Source of the DNA: an uncultured Chlorobiales bacterium
GTDB lineage: Bacteria; Bacteroidota; Chlorobiia; Chlorobiales; Chlorobiaceae
Assembly (NCBI GenBank): GCA_903901395.1
Contig: CAIUQW010000222.1
Span: 1-10,571 of the forward strand
Direction of reading: 5' to 3'
DNA: 10,571 bases
Shown here: in pieces, positions 1 through 5,995 of the stretch
How positions within the stretch are numbered: the stretch's first letter is position 1
How the letters are laid out: every line of letters begins with the position of its first letter
The notes under the pieces: generated by a model
Seen by the model: the letters and a program-made list of their open reading frames with translations, nothing else
The model's database searches: none
What the model was told of the DNA's origin: nothing
Program-made: the position numbers and the translations under genes

Positions 1-2
1 AG

Positions 3-521
3 ATTTACAACGAACTGAAGTCCTCCGGCTTCAGGATCGGCAAAAACCAGCTGTACGATTTCCTTGAAGCCGCGGTAAACATCTACTTCGCGCAAACACT
101 CAGGAAGCACTCCGATTCTCTGATGGATCGGGAGCTTGGCGAAAAAAAGGTTTACGTCATCGACACCGGTCTGTTGAACGCTCTCGATTTCAAATTTTCA
201 GACGATACCGGCAAGGCGCTGGAAGAAGCGGTTTTTCTGGAACTCAAGCGTCGGGAAAAGGAGATTTACTTTTTCAAGGAGAGAGCGGAATGCGACTTCA
301 TCGTCAAACAGGGAATTGACGTAATAGAAGCCATTCAGGTTTCAGCTATCATCGCCGATGCGCAAACACGCTCAAGAGAGCTTCGCGGCCTGACGGAGTG
401 CTGCGCCCGATTCGGACTGCGGCAAGGCGTGATCGTCACGCTCGACGAATCGGAAGAATTCGCGCATAACGGCATCGCGGTAACGGTCATCCCGCTCTAT
501 CGCTGGCTTTTAGCGCCATGA
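3..521 (+). CDS. AAA family ATPase, C-terminal DUF4143 part (5' truncated by window)
   Basis: The reading frame is open from base 3, so the start codon lies outside the window; the ATG at 123 is internal. The visible 172 residues match the C-terminal half of the large family of AAA-14/DUF4143 ATPases: a YDFLEAAV-type helical stretch, then KKVYVIDTGLLNA, then a nuclease-like core. Counted from the ATG at 123, that core shows E34/E35 and E40 (EEAVFLELKRR), D58 (ECDFIVKQG) and E69-x-x-Q72 (EAIQVS), the usual layout of the PD-(D/E)XK-like fold in DUF4143. The ATP-binding P-loop would lie upstream and cannot be checked. The role of these proteins is not established; DNA-related or defence functions have been suggested for the family. 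The gene ends 92 bp before the convergent hsp20 gene. The family assignment is firm and the function unknown. Confidence 0.85.
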   Translation: MYNELKSSGFRIGKNQLYDFLEAAVNIYFAQTLRKHSDSLMDRELGEKKVYVIDTGLLNALDFKFSDDTGKALEEAVFLELKRREKEIYFFKERAECDFIVKQGIDVIEAIQVSAIIADAQTRSRELRGLTECCARFGLRQGVIVTLDESEEFAHNGIAVTVIPLYRWLLAP

Positions 522-559
522 TGACCACGCGCTCGACACCTTTGCCGTCCGCAAATAAA

Positions 560-587
560 AAGCCCCGCATCCGGAGACGCGAGGCTT
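560..587 (-). terminator. Intrinsic terminator of the hsp20 gene, possibly bidirectional
   Basis: AAGCCCCGC and GCGAGGCTT form a 9-bp stem with one C/A mismatch around a 10-nt loop. Read on the minus strand, the stem is followed directly by a T-rich run (the plus strand upstream is GCAAATAAA), giving a classic rho-independent terminator 27 bp past the hsp20 stop. On the plus strand the T-run (ATTTTTGTTTT) comes only after an 8-nt GC-containing gap, so termination of the ATPase gene there would be weaker. Confidence 0.75.
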
Positions 588-613
588 GGGAGGAATTTTT
601 GTTTTCTTGCGGA

Positions 614-1042
614 TCAGCTGACGGCGATCTCTTTGCTCTTTTTCTCTTCCGACTCCTTTTTCGGAACGACGATTTTCAGTACGCCATTATCGTAGTTTGC
701 CGTGATGTGTTCGGCGTCCACGTTGTCGCCGATGGTGAAGCTTCTCGACAGGCTGCCCCATGAGCGCTCGACCCGGTGGTAGTTCTTCTTTTTCTCCTCT
801 TCCTCCTGGCAGCGTTCGGCGCAGATGCTGATGACGTCGTCCTCCATCGTCACCTTCACATCCTCCTTCTTTACCCCCGGAATATCGGCGGAGAGGTAAA
901 TCCCCTTGTCGTCCTCACTGATGTCCACCTTGAAGGTGGGGGTCATCATCGAGCCCATCGAACTGATGAACGGCGTCAGTCTCTCGTTGAACACATCTTC
1001 AAACATCTTCAGGGGATCCCTTCCATAAAGCTTCAGGTTCAT
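614..1042 (-). CDS. Hsp20 / alpha-crystallin family small heat-shock protein
   Basis: This 142-residue protein has the full layout of a bacterial small heat-shock protein, an ATP-independent cytoplasmic holdase that binds unfolding proteins and forms oligomers. The alpha-crystallin domain spans about residues 36-128: FKVDISEDD at its start, IPGVKKEDV at 54-62, a charged loop rich in E and K at 79-87, and the hallmark A-x-x-x-x-G-V-L (ANYDNGVL) at 115-122. The C-terminal I-x-V motif (I139-A-V141), used for oligomer contacts, is present. The N-terminal arm starts MNLKLYGRDP and holds a Met-rich patch (SSMGSMM, 27-33). The ATG start is supported by GGAG seven bases upstream. The gene appears monocistronic: it has its own terminator and an upstream region with two inverted repeats. 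No CIRCE element was found, so HrcA control is not indicated. Confidence 0.95.
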   Translation of the reverse strand: MNLKLYGRDPLKMFEDVFNERLTPFISSMGSMMTPTFKVDISEDDKGIYLSADIPGVKKEDVKVTMEDDVISICAERCQEEEEKKKNYHRVERSWGSLSRSFTIGDNVDAEHITANYDNGVLKIVVPKKESEEKKSKEIAVS

Positions 1043-1049
1043 ATTTCAG

Positions 1050-1053
1050 CTCC
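1050..1053 (-). promoter_or_regulatory. Ribosome binding site of hsp20
   Basis: GGAG on the minus strand, seven bases (CTGAAAT) before the ATG at 1042. It fixes the hsp20 start. Confidence 0.7.
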
Positions 1054-1086
1054 GTTTAACTGTTCATTGTTCATGAAAACGAATGT

Positions 1087-1119
1087 CAGACATACTACCC
1101 TGTCTGTTAACTGTTAACA
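1087..1119. promoter_or_regulatory. Two overlapping inverted repeats upstream of hsp20 (candidate operator)
   Basis: CAGACA-N8-TGTCTG occupies 1087-1106 (six perfect pairs) and TGTTAAC-T-GTTAACA occupies 1105-1119 (seven perfect pairs around one base). They lie 45-77 bp upstream of the hsp20 ATG, where a regulator controlling its promoter would bind. No convincing -35/-10 pair can be named: a TTAACA and a TAGTAT are present but only 14 bp apart. That these are operators is inference from symmetry and position. Confidence 0.4.
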
Positions 1120-1238
1120 CTTTCCCGCCCGCCAAAATTCCATCAAGACTCTGCAAAAAATCACTACGGCATGACGTAACCAAACTGGCACAGACCCAGA
1201 AGCCATACACAGACGGGACAAAACAGCGCGTCCCTTCC

Positions 1239-3047
1239 TCAGAAACCGAGAAGCCCCTTCACGTAGCTGAATTCGTAGCTCTTGACCAGAACCGCGAAAA
1301 GCACATACAACCCAATGCCAAGCAGCCACTCGGCAGTCACCCAGCGCAGAAATGTGTGATCCCGCTTTTCTATCCACTCTTTTTTGAAGCGCAGACCTAG
1401 CAGCAACGAAGTGCTGAAAAACAGCACATGCCACACACGGGCGAGGTAGCTGATTTCGCTGTTGTCAATTGACGAATGGTCGAAATGCCGAAGCCGGATC
1501 AAACCAAGCCGTTTATTTTCGATCAATCGATCAGGCTCAGCAAGACGATTTCGCATATCATCGTCCGCCGAATCATCGACCAGCAGCAGCACAAGGTGAT
1601 AGTATCTCCGATACCAGAACCACGCAAACGGAAGCACAACGACGCAAAAAACCGTCGCAAGAAATCGTGCTGGTTTGTATCCCCAACCCATTGTCCTGCC
1701 ATACAAAATCCATAACGGCTCTTTCAGATACTCCGCCCGCTTCTCTGCAAGCTCGAACATCACCCCGTCAGCCGATTGTCGATCGTTCTGCGTCAGATAG
1801 TTGTCTCGGAGGCGATGATAGAATATTTCGGTTATATCGTACCGCTCATTATCGAACTTTTTTTGTAAAATCGCGAGACTGTCTCGTCCAGCAGTGCTAA
1901 GCCTTTTTCTGTTTTTCAGTTCATCGACATCATATTTGAACTGACTGTCACTGTCATCAAGATAGAAGTGCCCTTTGAGCTGACGCCAGTAGACCAGTAA
2001 TTTCCCAGAAGGAAAATAGGTGTGATGATTAAAGTATATCTTGCTTCTCTTCAAGTCTGCACGACGCAAATCGAGTCCTTTATTAAAATCTGTACCGGAA
2101 ATGTTGAAAATGCCTCCTATTATTACATTCTCAATTTTTGGCTCAATATTGAACGTAGCATCAGTAAAATCGAGTAATCCATAAATCTTTGCAGAATTAA
2201 AGTTAAAAACCGAGCCTTCAGCAACAAATGCTCTATTAAATAACAGTAATGCGGATTTGGAAAATCTCGATTTTCCCAAATCCGCATTTGAGCCTTCTGC
2301 AAATTTTGTATCTTTAAAATTTGCCTTTGATTTATTAGCAAAGGTTGCTTCCTCAAGTGAAATAGAAGAATTTCTATCAAATAACGTACCTGAAAAAATA
2401 AGCCAAGATTCTTGATTAAAAGTTGCATGATCAAAATGAATATGCGAATATTCGTCAAATTTAGAACCCATGAAATTAATTTCTGTTGTTTCTGAAAATT
2501 CAATGTCATCAAACCCCACATCTGAGCCTTTGGAAAATTCTGTAAAAATGAATTGTATTGCTGAGCCTTTTTCGAACTTAGCGCCTTTAAAAGTTAGATG
2601 CAAATGCTCAACTATTCTACCATCCCGCAACAAAAATACCGCATTCTCACCAAATTCCGCATTCTCAAAATTTGGCTTATAGCTGTATAAGTATTGAAAA
2701 GGAGAAAATTTTTTTTTCGATATTTTTGATAGATTACCCAAACTAAAAGTTATCTGATTGATATCGATTCTGGAGTCACCCTCTATAATTTTGGCATCAG
2801 TAACATCCCACTTATTCCCATCATTAATTTCCTCATCAGCAAATATATACTTTGAATTTGGTGCAAAACGTAGATGCTTAATCCCGATACTCTCTTCTAC
2901 CACCTCTCCACCATAAGGCCACTCAAGCGGTGTTTTTGGCAACTCTGCAAAAAGGGTTATCGGTGACAGCCACAGCCATAATGTGCAAATCAGCGACAAC
3001 AGTCTGACAGGGAATTTCATGTTCATCGCAGTATTGGCTGGATTCAT
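1239..3047 (-). CDS. Exported 13-residue-repeat (pentapeptide-like) beta-solenoid protein with C-terminal membrane segments
   Basis: No named gene is recognised. This start gives 602 residues. A signal peptide or N-terminal anchor is clear (KFPVRLLSLICTLWLWLSP, ending near LFA at 32-34), and it reads best from the in-frame ATG at 3020 (Met10); neither start has a Shine-Dalgarno site. Residues 153-282 are ten consecutive units of exactly 13 residues with the pattern F-x-x-[AST]-x-F-x-x-x-S-x-[ILA]-x, for example FKGAKFEKGSAIQ and FDHATFNQESWLI. Looser units flank them, with pentapeptide-like LRRADL at 327-332. This predicts a beta-solenoid facing the periplasm. After a charged helical linker (about 390-445) come hydrophobic segments near 462-479, 538-553 and 573-590, with a loop rich in D/R between the first two. 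Similar repeat proteins often end in an ion-channel-like pair of helices, but no TVGYG-type filter is present here. Function is unknown; envelope stress sensing or a scaffold role is possible. Confidence 0.75.
   Translation of the reverse strand: MNPANTAMNMKFPVRLLSLICTLWLWLSPITLFAELPKTPLEWPYGGEVVEESIGIKHLRFAPNSKYIFADEEINDGNKWDVTDAKIIEGDSRIDINQITFSLGNLSKISKKKFSPFQYLYSYKPNFENAEFGENAVFLLRDGRIVEHLHLTFKGAKFEKGSAIQFIFTEFSKGSDVGFDDIEFSETTEINFMGSKFDEYSHIHFDHATFNQESWLIFSGTLFDRNSSISLEEATFANKSKANFKDTKFAEGSNADLGKSRFSKSALLLFNRAFVAEGSVFNFNSAKIYGLLDFTDATFNIEPKIENVIIGGIFNISGTDFNKGLDLRRADLKRSKIYFNHHTYFPSGKLLVYWRQLKGHFYLDDSDSQFKYDVDELKNRKRLSTAGRDSLAILQKKFDNERYDITEIFYHRLRDNYLTQNDRQSADGVMFELAEKRAEYLKEPLWILYGRTMGWGYKPARFLATVFCVVVLPFAWFWYRRYYHLVLLLVDDSADDDMRNRLAEPDRLIENKRLGLIRLRHFDHSSIDNSEISYLARVWHVLFFSTSLLLGLRFKKEWIEKRDHTFLRWVTAEWLLGIGLYVLFAVLVKSYEFSYVKGLLGF
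2202..2591 (-). repeat. Ten tandem 39-bp (13-residue) protein-level repeats
   Basis: The stretch codes ten back-to-back 13-residue units with no insertions. The first position of each unit is F or L, and position six is F in nine of the ten. The DNA itself is strongly diverged between units, so this is an old protein repeat and not a recent tandem duplication. Confidence 0.8.
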
Positions 3048-3049
3048 GA

Positions 3050-3063
3050 ATTGTGGTCACAAT
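3050..3063. promoter_or_regulatory. Inverted repeat over the predicted transcription start (candidate operator)
   Basis: ATTGTG-GT-CACAAT is a perfect 6-bp inverted repeat. It lies between the candidate -10 box and the first ATG of the solenoid-protein gene, so a protein bound here would block initiation. The function is inferred from position and symmetry. Confidence 0.35.
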
Positions 3064-3064
3064 C

Positions 3065-3093
3065 AATATACGCCAATCCGCATGAACTGTCGC
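3065..3093 (-). promoter_or_regulatory. Candidate sigma70 promoter of the solenoid-protein gene
   Basis: On the minus strand, GCGACA (3093-3088) and TATATT (3070-3065) are separated by exactly 17 bp. Transcription would begin near 3058, leaving a leader of about 11 nt to the first ATG or about 38 nt to the ATG at 3020. The -10 matches consensus at five of six bases and the -35 at four. Confidence 0.4.
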
Positions 3094-3125
3094 ATCTCTG
3101 CCGTCAGGCGTTCGGGGCTATTTTC

Positions 3126-3154
3126 TTGGCCTCCTTCTGGCGTAACGGTATATT
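3126..3154 (+). promoter_or_regulatory. Candidate promoter of the hsdM operon
   Basis: TTGGCC (3126-3131) and TATATT (3149-3154) are separated by 17 bp. The -10 differs from TATAAT by one base and the -35 matches four of six. It lies about 80 bp upstream of the hsdM start, in the divergent 185-bp gap shared with the solenoid-protein gene. Confidence 0.4.
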
Positions 3155-3218
3155 GTGGCTCGGTTCGCGGGGTTTGATGGCGGGCCGTCGGATTCGTGGT
3201 TTTCTAAACGGGTTTATC

Positions 3219-3223
3219 GGGAG
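3219..3223 (+). promoter_or_regulatory. Ribosome binding site deciding the TTG start of hsdM
   Basis: GGGAG sits nine bases before TTG at 3233. An in-frame TGA at 3227-3229 rules out any earlier start, and the next residues (FEQTFKNIDD) match the normal N-terminus of HsdM, so TTG is the initiation codon. Confidence 0.7.
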
Positions 3224-3232
3224 TTGTGAATT

Positions 3233-4687
3233 TTGTTCGAGCAGACGTTCAAGAATATCGATGACATTCTGCACAAGGATGCGGGGTGCGGCAGCGAGCT
3301 GGATTATATCGAGCAGACTTCGTGGATTCTGTTTCTGAAGTATCTCGATGATCTCGATAAAGACCGGCAGATGGCGGCGCAACTGTCGGGGAAGGCGTAT
3401 TCGCCGATTCTCGATCCGTATTATCGCTGGGAGAATTGGGCCGCGCCGAAAACTGCCGAGGGAAAGATCGATCACAACCGCGCGGACACCGGCGACGACT
3501 TGAAGGATTTCGTTGACCGGAAGCTTTTCCCTTACCTGAAAACCTTCAAGACCTCGGCTGAAAGCTCCGATACGATCCAGTACAAGATCGGCGAAATCTT
3601 CAGCGAGCTGAAAAACCGGATTCAGAGCGGCTACAACCTCCGCGAGGTGATCGACAAAATCGATGAGCTGCGCTTTCGCACCAGCGCCGAGAAGCACGAG
3701 ATGAGCCATCTCTACGAGAGCAAGATCAGGAACATGGGCAACGCCGGGCGCAACGGCGGCGAGTATTACACACCGAGGCCGCTTATCCGCGCGATCATCC
3801 GGGTGGTTGCGCCGAAGATCGGAGAAAAGATTTACGACGGCGCGGTGGGTTCGGCGGGCTTTCTTGCCGAGGCGTACGACTATCTCAAAGCCAGCAAAGA
3901 GCTTACGACCAAAGACGTCGATACGTTGCAGCGGCGTACTTTTTACGGCAAGGAGAAGAAGGCACTGGCGTATATCATCGGCACCATGAACATGATTCTG
4001 CACGGCATCGAGGCTCCGAACATTGTGCATACCAACTCGCTGGCCGAAAATCTCGCCGATATTCAGGAGCGCGACCGCAACGACGTCGTGCTGGCCAATC
4101 CGCCGTTCGGCGGCAAGGAGCGGGCGGAGGTGCGGCAGAACTTTCCCATCCAGACCGGCGAAACGGCGTTTCTCTTTTTGCAGCACTTCATCAAGATTCT
4201 CAGAGCGCCGGGCAAGGCGGGCGTGGTGATCAAGAACACCTTTCTCTCGAACACCGACAACGCTTCGGTGAGCCTGCGCAAACTGCTTTTGCAAAGCTGC
4301 TCGCTGCACACTGTGCTTGACTGCCCCGGCGGCACGTTTCAGGGCGCGGGCGTGAAAACCGTGGTGCTCTTTTTCGACAAAGGTAAGGCGACGAGAAGCA
4401 TCTGGTACTACCAGCTCGACCCTGGCCGCAACCTCGGCAAGACCAATCCGCTGAACGATAACGACCTCGCCGAATTCATCGAGTTGCAGAAGAGCAAAGC
4501 CGACTCCCCAAAATCGTGGTCAGTCAGCATCGACGACGTTGATCACTTCACCTGGGACCTCTCCGTCCGAAACCCCAACAACAACGGCGAAGTCAAACAC
4601 CGCACGCCGCAAGAGATCATGCAAGAAATCGCCGCCCTCGACGCCGAAGGAGCTGCCGTGATGGAGAAGATCAGGGGGTTGCTGTGA
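3233..4687 (+). CDS. hsdM: Type I restriction-modification system, DNA methyltransferase subunit M
   Basis: The 484-residue product is the adenine-N6 methyltransferase subunit, which with HsdS forms the M2S modification enzyme and with HsdR the full restriction complex, using S-adenosylmethionine. An HsdM N-terminal helical domain spans about 3-145 (FEQTFKNIDDILHKDAG, YIEQTSWILFLKYLDDL). The catalytic domain opens with GGEYYTPRPLIRAI (175-187), then the SAM-binding motif I as YDGAVGSAGFL (201-211), then the catalytic motif IV NPPF at 289-292 followed by GGKERAE. Motif I departs from the usual D-P-x-x-G-T-G-G-F by having YDGAVGSAG, a form seen in a subset of HsdM proteins. The start is TTG, supported by an SD and an in-frame stop just upstream. 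The stop overlaps the hsdS start by four bases, implying translational coupling. The gene has high GC, like hsdR. Confidence 0.96.
   Translation: MFEQTFKNIDDILHKDAGCGSELDYIEQTSWILFLKYLDDLDKDRQMAAQLSGKAYSPILDPYYRWENWAAPKTAEGKIDHNRADTGDDLKDFVDRKLFPYLKTFKTSAESSDTIQYKIGEIFSELKNRIQSGYNLREVIDKIDELRFRTSAEKHEMSHLYESKIRNMGNAGRNGGEYYTPRPLIRAIIRVVAPKIGEKIYDGAVGSAGFLAEAYDYLKASKELTTKDVDTLQRRTFYGKEKKALAYIIGTMNMILHGIEAPNIVHTNSLAENLADIQERDRNDVVLANPPFGGKERAEVRQNFPIQTGETAFLFLQHFIKILRAPGKAGVVIKNTFLSNTDNASVSLRKLLLQSCSLHTVLDCPGGTFQGAGVKTVVLFFDKGKATRSIWYYQLDPGRNLGKTNPLNDNDLAEFIELQKSKADSPKSWSVSIDDVDHFTWDLSVRNPNNNGEVKHRTPQEIMQEIAALDAEGAAVMEKIRGLL
4673..4678 (+). promoter_or_regulatory. Ribosome binding site of hsdS, inside hsdM
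   Basis: AGGGGG lies five bases before the GTG start of hsdS at 4684 and supports that start rather than a later ATG. Confidence 0.6.
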
Positions 4688-5883
4688 AGAAAGATGGCTG
4701 GGAAATAAAACGACTGGGGGAGGTGTGTGAAGTTATCGGCGGAGGAACTCCGAGCAAAACAAATTCTGCTTTTTATTCGGGTGACATTCCTTGGGCAACA
4801 GTCAGGGATATGAAGTCCGAGATTATCAGAGAAACTGAATGTTGCATTACTCCTGAAGCGGCAAAAAAAAGCGCCACAAATATCATTCCTTCTGGCAATG
4901 TTGTAATAGCAACAAGGGTCGGTCTGGGAAAAGTCTGTTTGCTCGATCAGGATACAGCGATCAATCAGGATTTGCGAGGAATCATTCCAAAGAGTCAGAA
5001 ACACCTCTCTGTTCCATTTCTTTTCTGGTGGCTTAAAAGCATTGCTAACCTGATAATCGCTGAAGGTACTGGCGCAACTGTTCAGGGTGTCAAACTGACA
5101 TTTATTAAATCTCTTGATGTCCCGATTCCACCACTTTCCGAGCAACAACGAATTGTCGGCATTCTCGACGAAGCTTTTGACGGCGTCGCAACGGCAAAAG
5201 CCAACGCTGAAAAGAACCTCTCCAACGCCAGTGAGCTTTTCAATGCTTGGCTGAATTCTGTTTTCTCGCAGCGAGGCGATGGATGGGTAAATCAACAAAA
5301 ACAACTCATTGACTTATGTGAATTGATCGTTGATTGTGAGCATAAAACCGCACCGACACAAAATGAAGGGATTCCCTCGATTCGCACACCAAACATCGGA
5401 AAAGGAAGACTCATATTAGATGGAGTGTATCGAGTATCTGAAAAAACATATCATGAATGGACACGGCGAGCTGAACCACGCGCAGGCGATTTAATAATGG
5501 CACGAGAAGCTCCCGCTGGAAATGTCGCTGTTATCCCTGAGAATATAAAACTTTGTTTAGGTCAGAGAACACTATTGCTTCGACCAAAAACTGATATTTT
5601 TGATCCTGAATTTCTTGCATTTTATCTTTTACAACCAGAAATCCAAAGTAAGCTTCTGGCACATTCTCGGGGAGCGACAGTGCAACATGTTAACATGAAA
5701 GATATTCGAGCACTCGAAATTTCCACCATTCCGTTACTTTCTATTCAACGAGATATTGTTTCAACAATAAAAATAATTGAAACAGAGAGTGAGAAACTAT
5801 CTCAACTTTACCGGCAGAAAATCGAAGCGCTCGATGCTTTGAAGCAGTCGATTTTGCATCAGGCTTTCAGCGGGGCGCTGTAG
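4684..5883 (+). CDS. hsdS: Type I restriction-modification system, specificity subunit S
   Basis: The 399-residue HsdS protein recognises the bipartite DNA target and positions two HsdM subunits. Two target recognition domains are visible, each followed by a conserved helical spacer. TRD1 covers about 5-145 (WEIKRLGEVCEVIGGGTPSK at its start) and ends GATVQGVKLTFIKSLDVPIPP; the central helix follows (LSEQQRIVGILDEAF to about 195). TRD2 covers about 200-345 and ends with the matching GATVQHVNMKDIRALEI, followed by the C-terminal helix (LLSIQRDIVSTIKIIE, ending KQSILHQAFSGAL). The two half-repeats confirm an intact two-domain protein. The GTG start overlaps the hsdM stop in GTGA. TRD2 is AT-rich (18 G/C in 60 bases at 5581-5640) against high-GC neighbours, a common sign of TRD exchange. 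The target sequence cannot be read from the protein. Confidence 0.95.
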   Translation: MKKDGWEIKRLGEVCEVIGGGTPSKTNSAFYSGDIPWATVRDMKSEIIRETECCITPEAAKKSATNIIPSGNVVIATRVGLGKVCLLDQDTAINQDLRGIIPKSQKHLSVPFLFWWLKSIANLIIAEGTGATVQGVKLTFIKSLDVPIPPLSEQQRIVGILDEAFDGVATAKANAEKNLSNASELFNAWLNSVFSQRGDGWVNQQKQLIDLCELIVDCEHKTAPTQNEGIPSIRTPNIGKGRLILDGVYRVSEKTYHEWTRRAEPRAGDLIMAREAPAGNVAVIPENIKLCLGQRTLLLRPKTDIFDPEFLAFYLLQPEIQSKLLAHSRGATVQHVNMKDIRALEISTIPLLSIQRDIVSTIKIIETESEKLSQLYRQKIEALDALKQSILHQAFSGAL

Positions 5884-5995
5884 CGTCGATCCGTTTGATT
5901 TTGACAGCGATTTGGATGACGAACATGGGAATACTACGCATTGTCGTATATTACCCGTAAGCAAAACCCTGCATGAACCAGCATCCACCGGAACC

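Noticed and set aside
9-36. Inverted repeat CTGAAG/CTTCAG at the window start
   Set aside because: It lies within the ATPase coding frame and is short enough to be chance.
1215-1234. GGGAC-N10-GTCCC hairpin as terminator of the solenoid gene
   Set aside because: Only five base pairs and no T-run on the minus strand; too weak to call.
3104-4309. 401-codon open frame on the minus strand opposite hsdM
   Set aside because: It is a shadow of hsdM and also runs through the divergent promoter region.
5901-5930. Perfect TTGACA between hsdS and the HTH-peptidase gene as an internal promoter
   Set aside because: No acceptable -10 box lies 16-18 bp downstream; the nearest AATACT is 23 bp away.
5924-5959. 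Tiny open frame MGILRIVVYYP
   Set aside because: Eleven codons, no ribosome binding site and no support for being a real peptide.
5912-5995. Earlier ATG for the HTH-peptidase gene, adding 28 residues
   Set aside because: The extension has no ribosome binding site and looks unlike the family; the HTH domain starts right after the ATG at 5996. It cannot be fully excluded.
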